Below are positions 11,565 to 23,762 of a stretch of 64,000 nt of DNA, in pieces (the stretch's first letter is position 1; each line of letters starts with the position of its first letter). Source of the stretch: Artemia franciscana (taxonomy: Eukaryota; Arthropoda; Branchiopoda; Anostraca; Artemiidae); assembly GCF_032884065.1 (NCBI RefSeq), contig NC_088868.1, positions 36,358,890 through 36,422,889 of the forward strand, read 5' to 3'. The notes under the pieces are model-generated. The model did not search any database and was not told the DNA's origin. It worked only from the letters and a program-made list of their open reading frames with translations. The translations under genes were made by a program, and so were the position numbers.

Positions 11565-13179
11565 ACCAAGAAACCAAATAACGAGGGTAAATTTTCGTCT
11601 AGTGGAGAAGAAGCACGATGAAAAGACAAAGCAAATATTTTTGCAAGAACCTCTGTGCTAAAAAAAAACGGTTAATGAGACAGGGATCGTGTTTACTTTG
11701 CATTCCCCTCTCCTCCCTCATTATTATAACAACAAAATAAAAAGGTTTCTTGGAAATGAGAGAATTTTACTATTTTTGATTAAGTTTAGATTATACTCTA
11801 GGGAAACGTCTAAAGGAGGTTTGAGAGGGTCAATCATTTTGACCAAAAGCTTCCGTCAATGGATTGACTCAAGTCTATGAACCTATTTGACGCTTGGGTC
11901 AAGCGTTGACTGTGACTGATAGAAAGTTTGAATGACTCAATCATTTTGACCAGACACAGTGTGTTAGATTAGCTTCAATCGAGATTGAAGGGTTTGATTG
12001 AAGATTCGATTGAAGCTTGAAGCAAAACCTTCAAGATATATATTTTATTTTGAACTTTACCTTTTTTGAAATACTAAACTAAACTTTATGATCAATATAA
12101 ATTTTACCGTATTTTTAATGCAGCTCTTTTGATTTCACCTGAGATATCGATTTTGATCGGTCAAATCGATTGCTCCCCTTCTCCAATCTCGCTCGAAATA
12201 TTTGGTGAGATAATTTTAATGTAAACTTATACGAAAAAAGACGAAATTCATACTAGATCAGTTATACTTTCAAAATGTGAATAATTGGCTATCAATAGAT
12301 CACCCACAGGTTATAGTTTTTTTGCTAATAAAAACCATGGACAAAATTAATTTAAAATTCAAAATTTGAAAAAATTTTTTTTCAACTTTTCTCAATTCAT
12401 CATCAATGTAACAATGTATATGCGTTATTATATCACGTACACCGTACATAACATCACATATAACATATATATAAATATGCAAAATGTATTTTATATTCCT
12501 CTACGAGTGTTTCCAATCGATTAACTTAAATTGGGTGAAATCTTAGAGGAACTGTCTTTTTTTCATGACTTATTAACTAGCTTAAAATTTCTCACGTTTT
12601 TTTATATTTATCCATTGTGATACAGGAAAGAAATAAGAAGAATAATAAAAGAATAACGGTAAAAGCACGAAATAAAAAAATCGGTTCATCCCTCCTCGAT
12701 ATGTTCCCAAGATATAAATAGTATCTAGCCGAACTTGTCAAATATTTTGGCTGAATGATTTCTCATTCAGTTCACACATTTATCAACAGGTATTCCCCTA
12801 GACTCTTCGGTGAGCATTTGAAAAAATTTATACGGGTTACGATCTCAGACTTCAAAGTAACCAACAGTCCCTCTAAATCGGATATTATCCATTACAAGCA
12901 ATGATTTATCCCCCACCCTCCCCCATTCTCTCTGGAGGCCAAAAGACGACAAAAAAATCCAAAATTTCAAGTCAATGCCCAAATTCCCACTATAGTTATC
13001 TTTTCCACTTTCCCATCGATAAATTACCACTTTTGTTATTTTTTCCACTTACCCGCTTACAATTTCCAACTTCCCACTCACAATTTTTCACTTTTGTCAT
13101 CTTTTCATTGCAATACACCAAAAAACTAAAATGAGAAAAAAACAAGGGAAAATCATTAAATAAGAACATCTGTTCATAC
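11289..13179. other. Intron-like sequence with poly(A) and small repeats
   Basis: There is an A run of about 37 at 11527-11563. The phrase CAATCATTTTGACCA occurs twice (11831 and 11939), with a small hairpin (ACGCTTG-GG-TCAAGCGT) near 11892-11908 between them. 12360-12480 is AT-rich with TATATAT tracts. No exon recognised. Confidence 0.5.
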
Positions 13180-13604
13180 CTTGAACTCAGCTTGTTGCTG
13201 CCTGATCAGCTTTAAACAGCTTTAAACTTCACCTCTTCATTGGAAGACTCTTCAATATTGATCAAAACCTTATCCAACAGTCCATAGAAACTTTCCAATT
13301 TCCCGAGAACTCTTTCCAATTCATCATTACGAGCTTTCGATCTCTCTTCCAGCTTGAGTATATGCTTTTCCATATTCGTAATCTGATCTGTACTTGATTG
13401 AATATCTCTCCCCTGTTTTGTCAGTTTCTCACTTGCGCTGCGAGTCTCCTCAAGATGGTCATGGTACTGCTGCAACCGAGCGAAAAAGTCAGCCACCTGA
13501 TCCAGCTGTGTTTGAACAACTGGCAACAACCGAGCCGGTGCTTCCATACTGTCAAATTCTTGCTCCAATGAAGATAGATCAGCTGTGACAGATTTGAGCA
13601 CCTC
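13180..13604 (-). pseudogene. shot: Spectrin-repeat exon, best preserved, one disruptive insertion
   Basis: After acceptor TTTTATAG the minus strand is open for about 130 codons: EVLKSVTADLSSLEQEFDSM, then EAPARLLPVVQTQLDQVADFF, later LEERSKARNDELERVLGKL and ESSNEEVK, then out of frame LIRQQQAEFK before donor GTATGA. A TTTAAAGCTG decamer is repeated at 13205-13224 near the 3' end, and removing about 17 extra bases would leave 136 codons in phase 0-0. It is strongly helical and charged, as expected of spectrin repeats. It would encode most of one repeat plus a linker. Confidence 0.8.
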
Positions 13605-15690
13605 CTATAAAACAATTAATAAGTATCACATTTTTTTCGTAAACAAAAGGCTGTTTTCCTTGAAGACTCACAAAAGGGGTTCCCGGCAACAGATACTGGT
13701 GGTATCATTTCCGGTAGCCCAATGCCTTCTTGATAAAGCAAAAAAAAAGCACTGGGCTGTTTACACCATTTTTGCCGCGTTGTGCAACACAGACATACAA
13801 CCAGAACACAAACAAGGCTGTCTTCAGTGATAAAATTGGTTTTCGCAAACCGCAGCAAAGATTCTGAAGACCACTTAAACTTTCTAAAGCTGCTTTCGTT
13901 TTAAATCAGTGGAGACACGATGCTCAACTCTCTCTTTTCAGGGTTCTTTTAAACTTTCCTTAAGGGACCGACACACGTAACTTTTTCAGGAACAGAATTC
14001 ACCAGCTCAGTGGGCAAACGATAGTAGTACATAAATAATGCCTTTTCGCGAGATATTCAAATCTAAACATCATGGACATCAATAGTCAACTGTAGGTTAT
14101 CTTAGTTGGATGATTGATCTCAACTTACTATTTAGTTAAGTTGATTGACATGATTGAAATTTTTATTCGTTTTAATTTTTGATTTCATTTAGAAAATTTC
14201 ATTAAATTTTAAGCTTTTTCCTTATTAAATTATGAAGTTCTTTGATTATTAACTGTTTGATTACTATTATTATTTAATTCTTTGATTTTTCTGCTGAAGA
14301 GAGGGATTTTTGCTGCTGAGGATTGAAGACTTTTTTTTATAATCATGATGAAATTTGACACTGTTTTTGTAAACTGACAATGAATATCTGAAAATTTTTC
14401 AAGCTTAAATCGGCACCGTTCTTTGCAAATCAACAACGATTTGGTAAATCCACACCGTAAAAAGCTACATGAGACCAGCCTTTTATTTATCTTCTACTGG
14501 CTTTGCATTTTTATTTCATCTTAGATGGAAAGTTCAAATAAACATCTGGAATCTTCGCGGTCACACCTACAGGAGGTGTCTGAGATAATTGTCAAAACCA
14601 TTTGTTAGGTTTTTTATAACAGGGAGGATCAGCAGAACATCAGCAGAACAAAACGGGTTGTTTTGATACTGTTGACAAATATTCCAGCACCTAGTTTACA
14701 TGCACCGCGGTTAAAAAAAAAGACAACAAATTGCAAACATGGAAAAAAGTAAATTAGACAAAATATACAGTACAGTCAGCCATACATTTTTATTATTATT
14801 GCAGAAATTTCACAGGATGAATAGCTTTCGGTGGGTAACTCAGAAGTTTCATAAATGCTACGAACTTGCATTTTTTTGTATTTTTTTTTTCTTTTAAATT
14901 TAAGCTAATAACTTTCGGTAAATATCTTGAATTTTCATAAAATACTATATACTTGTATTTATTTGTTTTTGTGCATTTTACTGTTCTTGGAATTACAATA
15001 CTTTCATTACACTAATAGCTATAAAATGTTTTCACTTTTTTTTTTCTAAGACGCTTAACACACATAAATTTTATTTTTCGTCATGTTAATATACTTTTCT
15101 AGTTTCAGTGTTCATAATTGTTGTGTAAGACTTTCTAATATTATTCGTTTGTATTATCGAAAGCACCCCCTTTATCGTTTCCGTCTGTAATGAAAAGCGG
15201 TACTTTTAAAACCTCACCACTACATATCACTCTCAAGAATGAGTTGGTGTGGCATTCTTTCAAGATATTTTAGTGAGGGATGAGACTCCTCCCCCCAGGG
15301 ATGGTTTGAGGGTTGGCTCTGAGAAACAACAAACATAATAAAAAAAACATGTGTAGATGATGATTTTTTTAGAATAAATATTTTTACCGAAGGTTACGAG
15401 GGATATGTTGTCTCTTTGTCCATTTTTTAGGTTACAGTCTAGTTTATTCCATCTTATGAAATAAACAATGCAACAGCAAAATATTTACTTAGACTCATAA
15501 ATGAGGAAAAAAGGAAGAAAACCTAGCGAACTTAACATTCGATAAAGGACTACGTCCATGCAATAGGAGGGAGGGGTGTAATTAAACTGAAAGCGAATAC
15601 AAAAATGGTAATCTTAGTATAACATTCCCTTCTCAACTAGCTGCAAAAACAGATCAATTTTTCAACCTTTATGGGAGGAATCAATTTATC
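13605..15690. other. Intron-like sequence
   Basis: No exon, RNA gene or known repeat recognised. AT-rich, with T runs around 14880-14890 and 15037-15048. Confidence 0.45.
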
Positions 15691-16184
15691 AACCCCTTGG
15701 TGGGAGGGCGGTAACCAACATTCTCGTGTGACCCTGGAGTAATAGGAACAAATAAAAACCTACTACTGCTAATATCAGTCAACGTGTAGCCACTGGCCGT
15801 TTTTGCCAGCGCCTTGACCCTAAGGCGGAGTATTCTTTGGGATACCCTGCCGAGACTGGACAGATTGAGGTCAGTAATTGCTGCCCAAGCGGTCAATCCT
15901 CCTCGACACCTGAAGGGCTGACTGTGGCATAAGAAAATATACCTTGAAGAACAATCCAAGGTGGGGAAATGTTCTCTTATTAGAACCAGTTCTGAGGATC
16001 AAGCACTACAGCCGCTGACCGCTGGCTCTCCCCTTCAATCTTTCCTGCCCAAACCGGTCTGAAGCTGGTGAGTAGGGTTCTCAACTTCAAGGAAACAAAG
16101 GTGGATACCTTGGCACTACCACGGAAGGTTTGTATGCCAAGGAAAAACAGATAGACGAGTCCTATTTCAATTACCAAGCTCGAA
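15691..16184. other. GC-richer block, unidentified, perhaps LINE-derived
   Basis: Base composition is clearly higher in G+C than the flanks, and the plus strand has short open stretches such as DQALQPLTAGSPLQSFLPKP and VSRVLNFKETKVDTLALPRK. I could not match these securely. Its distance from the LINE tail at 18036 and similar composition suggest a fragment of the same kind of element, but this is weak. Confidence 0.3.
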
Positions 16185-16689
16185 AAGGCCCAAATAGCCC
16201 CCTGTGTTTGGAAGTGGATGCAATGTGCCTTTGTAGCAAGAGCTTCAATAATTATTTAAGCTCATCCAATGATAACAACAATTATAATAATAATTCCCTA
16301 TTCTGAACTAAAACAGTATGATGACAAAATTCTTCCTTCACTAAGTTTAAAAAATTTGTATTATTGTATTTCCAAGTCTAGTCCAGTTTAACTGCGTCCA
16401 AGCACAGTTCCACAAGGATACGTTATATATTTTAGGTATATAAAAAACATCTTTTTTGGTATTTACATTGAAAAAAAAATCCCTTGTCTCAATTTTGAAA
16501 AACATATACCCCTCCCCCAATAATTTAGTGAATTAACACCCCTGAGGGTCAGTGGAACACTTACTACGACAAGAATAAAAACCTTCTTTTTCTATTAAGA
16601 CTGAGTATAGTCTCAGCCTGAGAACCTCAAATGACACCTCTACTTAGGAATGATATACTTTCAATTATTTTACTAAAATAGAAACTGAC
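16185..16689. other. Intron sequence after the 16690-17030 exon
   Basis: AT-rich. No feature recognised. Confidence 0.45.
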
Positions 16690-17030
16690 CGAAAATTGAG
16701 CTGCAGCTCCAAATGCCACTTGCAAAGCAGCACATCTTTCTTCAAGCTGCTGGTGCAGGTCTGCATATCGTCCCCTAATAGCTTCACCTTGGTCTGCAAT
16801 ATGACAGGCGTTTGATCCATGTTTATATGCACCATCTACAAGAGCTTGTGTTGTTCCATCTAGTGCGACAAGCCTCTGATCGAGAGCTATAATTTCCTCT
16901 AGAATTGCTTTCATGCACTCAAGTATTTTAGGATCTCGTCCAGTATCGCCCAACGCATCGTGAGGGGAAAGACGATCTTCACACCTCTAAAGAGAGTGAT
17001 CCAAGTCGCGAAGTTGTTCATTAAAGTCGC
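16690..17030 (-). pseudogene. shot: Spectrin-repeat exon, one in-frame stop
   Basis: After acceptor TTTTACAG the minus strand starts with two bases completing a Gly codon, then DFNEQLRDLDHSL, a TAG stop, RCEDRLSPHDALGDTGRDPK, ILECMKAILEEIIALDQRLV, ALDGTTQALVDGAYKHGSNA and so on to LEERCAALQVAFGAAAQFS before donor GTCAGT. FNEQL...L-R-EDRL-x-HDALG is a combination I recognise from the short stop/MACF rod. The upstream partner exon (duplicate copy) ends with the one base needed. CAG to TAG explains the stop. Confidence 0.8.
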
Positions 17031-18035
17031 CTGTAAAACGAAGCGTTACAATTGTAAATCATTGTAAAAAATTGTAACAAGAAATAGGAGAACGATGAAA
17101 AAAGCAGAAAAAAAAAGTTTGATTGTCAAAATTTTGCGCCATTTAAATAAGTGGATTTACATCTAAATGATTATCATCAAATATTTCCTTAACAATCATC
17201 CAGGATTTATACGATTTAAAGCAGATTTACGATCTTCAGAGATACAGGGCAATTTGCTTTCATGTGGCATTTTGTTCTGAATCAAGACGCATTTCCGTTA
17301 AGTAAAATATTTACACCAGAACAGCAGATTAATCAGCCAGCAGAGAAATTGAAAAACGTTGGCTACTTTTTCGTACAAAAAATAAATAAAATGAAGAGAA
17401 CAAAAATGACAAACCAAACAAGAATAATTTTCACGACACGTGTAGCCAGTATGGTTTTAGAACCTATCTATGCAAGCTTTTTCTCCTAGTCACTTTACAC
17501 TTCTCTTTATCCGAGAGTCACTTTCAAGAGATTTGGTTTTCAAGTTAGATACATTGACTTTTCTTGCGCTTTTACTTGACTTGACTCCTGCTCCATGGTA
17601 AATGGTGTAGAGTGTGCCGCAAGCTTAGTCCTTTAGCCGTACCGATCTGCAACCATGAGCGGAGGGGGAGAGGCTTGTTAACGATAATGTATGTCATTTT
17701 AAGGAAGTTATTTAAACTGCCCTTCCACCTCGTCCAAGACCTGCCCCTCGGACGCCACCAACCATGCAATATGGGGTAATTCGACTAGGAGCTACCGGTG
17801 GAATACAGAGATGCCAAAATCATCCGAGGGCTCACTCGGCAACCTCAGTTGAGAATGGTGCTTGATGAACAGGGGCAGGGGCAGTTGCTTTTGTTACTAA
17901 TAAAATCAAATCTTCGGTTTTCCTCGATTCTGGTTTTTTCATCTGACAGCCTTCTTTCGTACTCAGGATAATAGATTCAAGGGACCGTGTCTCGGCCAAA
18001 TAGAGCAGAAGTGAACTTATGGATGACTTAAAAAT
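17031..18035. other. Intron-like sequence; GC-richer from about 17570
   Basis: 17031-17570 is ordinary intron-like sequence. From about 17570 the composition rises as in the LINE tail that follows, so this may be degraded upstream LINE sequence with internal loss, but no reverse-transcriptase motif is readable before 18036. Confidence 0.35.
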
Positions 18036-18800
18036 ATGCAACGGAAGACTGAGGAGCTAGCTTCAAGAGCCTCTCAAACTGGCCTGCAGATCAATGTGAG
18101 CAAATCCAAGGTAATGTCAAATGGCGTTATCACTTTGCTACCAACAGGTCTTAAATTCGGGGAACTCGAAACAGAAGAAGTCAGTAAATTCAAGTATCTA
18201 GTGTAGGTAGTACAATAACTCAAAACGGCAGTTGCGACAGGGAAATGATCCTTTGAATTACGCATTCAAGTTCAGCATTCTCCTAATTAAATAGTATTTT
18301 GAGGTCTAGCAAGTATTCTCTGAAGTTGAAGCTGCGCTTATTCAACAGCAATAGAATCTCTGTATTGACACTAGTACACGAAAATTGAAGTCTTTCTAGA
18401 TCTGTACATAAAAGATTACTAGGATTTTGGAACAATTGCCGGGGAAGAATGCTTGTGACCAGTTGTGTTGATAGAGTAACTAGTACTAAGATTATGTTCC
18501 TCACCGAGCAACCTCAAATAGCCGACAAAGTGCGACTTAGAAGGTGCCGATACCGGGATCAAGTGACTCGTATGAAGCAAGGGCGACTTCCCAATGAAGT
18601 TTGGTGCTGGACTCTTCTGGGCCTCAAACTGAGTGGTAAGACAACAGACCACTATTGATCGTTCTCTAGAAGATGAGGTAAGAATTATAAGATCATCGCT
18701 TAATTAACTGTGGTCTCTTGCTCAGGATAATCCGATGTGGAGGTCAACCACTCCTGCCCTATTTACGACTAGGAGTAGGGAGGACCTAAATCTATGTAAG
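18036..18800 (+). mobile_element. Non-LTR retrotransposon (LINE), 3' part of reverse transcriptase ORF
   Basis: The plus strand reads MQRKTEELASRASQTGLQIN then VSKSKVMSNG, the region after the catalytic palm where LINE reverse transcriptases have GL-x-IN-x-x-K-(S/T)-K-x-M. It continues VSKFKYL-GSTITQNGSCDREM (the YLGS-x-I primer-grip-like part), KLKLRLFNSNRISVLTL, KRLLGFW and a basic C-terminal part (QGRLPNEVWCWTL). It is broken: a 5-bp insertion after KYL, several stops, and the catalytic FADD region is not readable upstream. The style is RTE/CR1-like; the clade cannot be fixed by eye. It lies in a pseudogene intron. Confidence 0.8.
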
Positions 18801-18949
18801 AACCCTCTAAAATGCCAGCTACTTGTAAATCTATAAGTGGCACTAATACTGTAATAAAAGGGAAGCACTTGTTTTGAAAATTTGTATTTAAAGAAAAACA
18901 AAAGAATCAACAGACTCAAAAAGAATCAAAACAATCAAAAGTATCAGAT

Positions 18950-20090
18950 TTTTATGCTGATTTTAATTATATAAGTTTCATCTAGTTTATTCTTATCCAT
19001 CAAATTTTATAAGCCTGAGAAAATTTGCTTTATTTCATAAAAAAAAAGAGAAGGACCCCCTTACAGTCATATAATTTTAATGAAAATCACACCATCAGAT
19101 TCGGCGTATTAGAGAACAGTACTATAGAGGTTTCAAGCTCCTGTCTGCAAAATTATGGATTTTTGTTTTGCCAAAAGAAAGATCGTGGATGCCTGTTTTA
19201 TTATTTTTTTTTCAGGGGTCATTGGTCCTAGACTATCGTAAGAGGGCTCATTCGAGCGGAAACTAAAAGTTCTAGTGCCCTTTTTAAGTGACCAGAAAAA
19301 ATGGAGGGCAACTAGGCCTCCTCACACGCTCATTTTTTTCCAAAGTCACTAGATCTAAATTTTGAGATAGCCATTTTGTTCGCATAGTTGATGTCTCTGA
19401 GGATGACTTAATCCCCCACAGTCCCCAGAAGATGGGCTTCAAGTTACGAACTTTGCCAATTGCTCACATATAGTATTGGTTATTGGGAAGTATACAGTCG
19501 TTTTCAAGGGAGATTTTTTCTGGTGGGTGGGGGGGGGGGTTACGTGGGAAGATCTTTCCATGGAGGAATTTTTCATGGGGGAAGAGGTTTTACATGAAGG
19601 GGTGCTAGATTTCCCATCATTATTTAAAAAACGATCAGAAATTAAATAAAAAACAAGTTTTTTCAACTGAAAGTAAGGAGCAACATTAAAACTAAGAACG
19701 AACAGAAATTGTGACGTATATGAGGGGGTTCACCCGCTCTTCAATACCTCATTCTTTACGCTAAAGTTTTTACAGTACTTTCAAAAGAGCTATTTATTCT
19801 AATTAAACAGCCTTTGTGATTAAGGGGTTATTCTTAAATAATTAGAAAAAAATTTGAACTTTAGCGTAAAGAGCGAGGTATTGACGAGGGGGCAACCCTC
19901 TCTTATACGTAATAATTTCTGTTCGTTTTAATGTTGGTCTTTACTTTCAGTAGAAAAAAAACTTGTTTTTTTTTTTTAATACCTTCAAGGGAATGCTATA
20001 ACTTCGTTTGGTGCCATATTCTTTTGGTTACTTTTTGCTGATTTTTTACCCATTTTTTTATCATTTGCCGGCCAGCTACCATCGAAAACT
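18950..20090 (+). mobile_element. R2 element, plus orientation, copy 1
   Basis: The succession ATCACACCATCAGATTC, TTTCAAGCTCCTGTCTGC, a T run, CATTGGTCC, AAGTTCTAGTGCCCTTTTTA and GGAGGGCAACTAGGC, then the foldback core (CTCTTTACGCTAAAG at 19753 and its reverse complement near 19860), is shared with 20165-21090 and, reversed, with 37005-38136, 40417-41979 and 52180-52897. The 5' terminal hairpin is missing here. No coding capacity. Confidence 0.7.
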
Positions 20091-20164
20091 GCTGCTAAGT
20101 TTAAACTAAGTTTATAGTTTATAAACTATATTTTAAACTTATATTATAAGTTTAAAATATCAAA

Positions 20165-21090
20165 ATTAGCCTTATCTTAGAAAATAGGGGGAAACATCCC
20201 CTAAAAGTCATAGAATCTTAACGAAAATCACACTGTCAGATTCAGCGTATCAGAGAACTTTGTTGTAGAAGTTTCAAGCTCCTATCTACAAAAATGTGGA
20301 ATTTTATATTTTTTGCCAGAAGGCAGATCACGGATGCGTGTTTTTTTTTTTTTTTTTTTCAGGGGTGATCGTATCGACCCAGTTGTCCTAGAATGTTGCG
20401 AGAGGGCTCATTCTAACGGAAATGAAAAGTTCTAGTGCCCTTTTTAAGTGACCCAAAAAATTGGAGGGCAACTAGGCCCCCTCCCGAGCTGATTATTTTC
20501 CTAAAGTTAACGGATCAAAATTCTGAGATAGCCATTTTATTGAGCGTAGTCGAAAAACCTTATAACTATGTCTTTGGGGAAGACTTACTCCCCCAGAGTC
20601 CCGTGGGAGGGGTTACAAGTTCAAAACTTTGACCAGTGCTTACATATAATAGTAATGGTTATTGGGAAGTGTAGAGGCGTTTTCAGGAGGATTTGTGGTT
20701 GGAGGCAGGGGTTGAGAAGAGGAGGATATGCTGAGGGAACTTTCCATCAAGGCATTTGTCATGGGGAAGAAAATTTCCATGAAGGGAGCGCAGGATTTAC
20801 TAGCATTACTTGAAAAAAAAACAAATGAAAAAATAAATATGAAAGTTTTTTTTCAGCTGGAAGTAAGCAGCAGCATTAAAAATCAAAACGAACATAAATT
20901 ATTACCCATATGAGGGGCTCACCTCCTCCTAATACCTTACTCTTTACGCTAAATATTTTTAGTAATTTCAACTATTTATTCTGCGGCTTTTGTGATTCAG
21001 GGGTCATTCTTAATGAACTGGGACAAAATTTAAGCTTTAGTGTAAAGAGCGAGGTACTGACGAGGGGGCGAACCCCCTCATATATGTAAT
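20165..21090 (+). mobile_element. R2 element, plus orientation, copy 2
   Basis: A second, tandemly placed copy of the same body begins at the AAATAGGGGGAAACATCCCC landmark and runs to the foldback arms (20940 and 21040). The short ORFs here are read-throughs of the repeat and occur in no conserved frame. Confidence 0.7.
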
Positions 21091-21597
21091 AAAAACATAA
21101 GAATACAAAAGTTCTTTACGTAAGCTAATTTATAAGTTAAGTATATCTTTTCCTTATAAAAAGATTCGTAAAAAATTATAAAGTTCTAGTTGCCTTTTTT
21201 ATTAACCGAAAATCGGAGGGCAACTAGGCTTCTTCCCCCGTTCTTTTTTTCTTAAAATCATTCCATCAAAATTATGAGAAAGCAATTTAGCCAAAAAAAT
21301 TAAATATACAAATTTCGCTTTGGTTATTCCTCTGCGGAGAGCCAAAATCAAAACATGCATTGATTCAAAAACGTTCAGACATTAAATAAATAAAAAATAA
21401 TTTTTTTAATGAAAGTAAGGAGCGACTTTAAAACTTAAAACGAAGAGAAATTACTCCGTATATGAAAGAGGCTTTTCCTTCTCAATGCCCCGCTCTTTAC
21501 GCTAAAGTTTTTTACTGTTTTAAAATGTAGAGTTAAGAGAAAGAGTCAAACTTTAGCGTAAAGAGCGGGGCGTTGAGAAGGAAAAGCCTCTTTCATA
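21091..21597 (+). mobile_element. R2 3' segment with foldback arms
   Basis: It continues the R2 body (GTTCTAGTTGCC, then CGGAGGGCAACTAGGC, CTCTGCGGAGAGCCAAAATC), then the arms around CTCTTTACGCTAAAG/CTTTAGCGTAAAGAG at 21489 and 21552. It stops at 21597, exactly where the left arm of the inverted duplication begins. Confidence 0.7.
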
Positions 21598-21949
21598 GCT
21601 TTGAATTGAGTAGCTTGAAGCTTTACCTTAATAACCGTTGTTAATTAATAATACAAATTAAAAGCATTTTCTCAAATAAGCCTAAACCTAATGCCACCAA
21701 AAAAACAAATATTGAATTAGGGGAACAGGCCCCCAAATATACGACAAGAGACAAGTAGTACTGTCCTATTCTATACTCAAGATCTTAAAATTTGCCACAT
21801 ATTGGACAAAAATATGGATCGTTCTGGGCCCAAACCGTCTTTCGAGATCTTTACTCGAGCGACAAAATTCTCTGGTATTCAGCAGTACATATATTCAAAA
21901 AAATCTGCTTTGTCTTTTTGTTTTATTCACGGACTAAAAACGGACTAAA

Positions 21950-22465
21950 AACTAGCAGCATTGAGTAGCTTATGACGATCCTCTAGTCGACCCATCAGAT
22001 CTGTCCACTTCGAATTGATTCCATTAACTGGATCATGAATTTTTCTAGCTTCAGAACTGTTTCGATTGGTAGATTCCATAAGTATATAAACTAGGTTATC
22101 AAGGTTTGAGATATTTCTCTTCCTGTTCTTTAAATTCATCATAGAGAACTTGAACTTGTTGAAGCTGATTATGGACAGAAGGGGGTCTGAAGCAACCGGG
22201 CAAAGGACACCCATTATCTTGTCTTTGGCTGAAAGCCAACTGTTGAGGTGATCGCACAGTTCTTGGAACTAATTTGATTTTTCTAGGAGATCAGCGTGAA
22301 TCTTCATCTTATCCATCAGATCCTTCCATCGACTACTAATGTCATCTATATTCTCTTTCAAGTCAGGCACACCAGAAGTTTCGGGCTTTCTTCAAACTAG
22401 TTCAAAAATTTGATTCTTTAGCGAGTTCAGCTGAGGTTGTTAAGACATGTGTCTTCCTACAGATT
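21950..22465 (-). pseudogene. shot: Spectrin-repeat exon, left-arm copy, 3' half deleted
   Basis: Acceptor TTTTTTTAG lies next to 22465. The minus strand carries PDLKENIDDISSRWKDLMDK then MKIHADLLEKSN, a private stop, FQELCDHLNSWLSAKDKIM and ASDPLLS; one base is missing there and the frame of VHNQLQQVQVLYD follows, then NLDNLVYILMESTNRNSSEA and WTDLMGRLEDRHKLLNA. It stops after KLLNA: the next ~345 bp present in the right-arm copy (3' end of the exon, its donor and some intron) are deleted. It retains about 32 bp that the right-arm copy has lost (KWTDLMGRLED). Confidence 0.8.
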
Positions 22466-23090
22466 CTAAAAAAAACTCCTCATTTGTATTTATTTGTTTT
22501 ATTTACTATATTATTTTACTACTATTTACATACTTAAGAAAAATAAATAACCAAAATTTGCTTTATATCATGTACATTGTGAAGATGGAGGGACAGACGT
22601 GGATCAACATTATTGTATATTAATTTAAAGAAAAAAAAAGACTTCTTAACAATACAATTTCTTGTAATCAAGAGGGTGAAAAGTGAGGCAAGAAGACTAA
22701 TATTGTTTATATTGTTATTGACAGTTGTTTATTTTTGAATACATTATTATTTTTAGTAAATATAAATTAGTAGAATAATATCTCTTATAGCCCAGAGAGG
22801 AGTTAAGCCAAATCCTGGCAACCTTTTTCCTCTGCAATATCCGATTGTAGCATCTCCTAATCTTTAGATATATTTTATGTAGCTTGAAGAAAGAAAGCTT
22901 CATTCGAATTTACATGCAAATTTCGAATTCTATAATAGCACAACATAGGAAATATTTATCACTTAACGGTTTCTTCAAAAATCCACCTTTTAGAAATGTA
23001 CTTATATGAGCCAAGGTACAATCTTTACTAGGTTTCAGCTGCTGTTGTACAAAAAAGAAAGTGGTTTAGTAAGAAAACACTTAAGGCAAT
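22466..23090. other. Intron-like sequence shared by both arms
   Basis: It matches the reverse complement of 58870-59408 and the sequence just inside it. It lacks the SINE present in the right arm: the empty site is near 23015-23030. Confidence 0.7.
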
Positions 23091-23762
23091 TGTTGTGCAG
23101 TCATTCAAGTGGAAAAAGAAAGCAAAACCTAAGCAATAATTGTACAGTCATTCAAATGACTGTGTAGTCATTCAAATAACTGTGCAGTCATTCAAATAAC
23201 TGTGCAGTCATTCAAATCAAAGAAGAAAGAAAAACAAACTTAGAGCAATTACTGTGCAGTCATTCACATGAAAGATGATCGAAAAATTCTAAGTAATCAT
23301 TTAACAGCCATTAAAATTACTGTGCAGTCATTCGAATCAAAGAAGAAAGAAAAAAGAAAAAAACTTAGGCCAATCACTGTGTAATCATTTACATCAAAGA
23401 TGAACGAAAAATTCTAAGTAATCATTTTACAGTCATTCAAATGACTGTGCAGTAGTTCAAATCAAAGAAGAAAGACAAAAATAAAGGCAATTACTCTGCA
23501 GTTATTCAAATTACTGTGCAATCAGTCGAATCAAAGAAAAAACAAACTTAGGACCAACACTGTGCAATTATTCAAATCAAAGAAGAACGAAAAAAGTTAA
23601 AAAAATTACTTTGCAGTCATCAAAACCAAAGAAAAAAGAAAAACCGAAGGCAATTATGCGCAGTCACTCAAATGATTGTGTAACAGGTTCAAATCAGAAG
23701 AAGAAAGAAAAAATTAAGGCAATTAGTGTGCGGTCATTCAAATCGAAGAAGAATCTTTCGGG
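23091..23762. repeat. Minisatellite of palindromic CAGTCATT-YR-AATGACTG units
   Basis: About 670 bp of interspersed ACTGTGCAGTCATTCAAAT units and CAAAGAAGAAAGAAAAA spacers. Neighbouring units form an imperfect palindrome with 8-bp arms and a 2-bp centre. The unit order is irregular, so this is not a CRISPR array. The inverted copy is at 57800-58660. Confidence 0.85.

Noticed and set aside
20435-20913. Overlapping open frames in R2 (also 41350-41565)
   Set aside because: Different R2 copies do not keep the same frame or length, so these are chance readings of a non-coding repeat.
23091-23762. CRISPR-like array
   Set aside because: Repeat and spacer lengths are irregular, spacers resemble each other, no cas genes are present, and the context is a eukaryotic intron.
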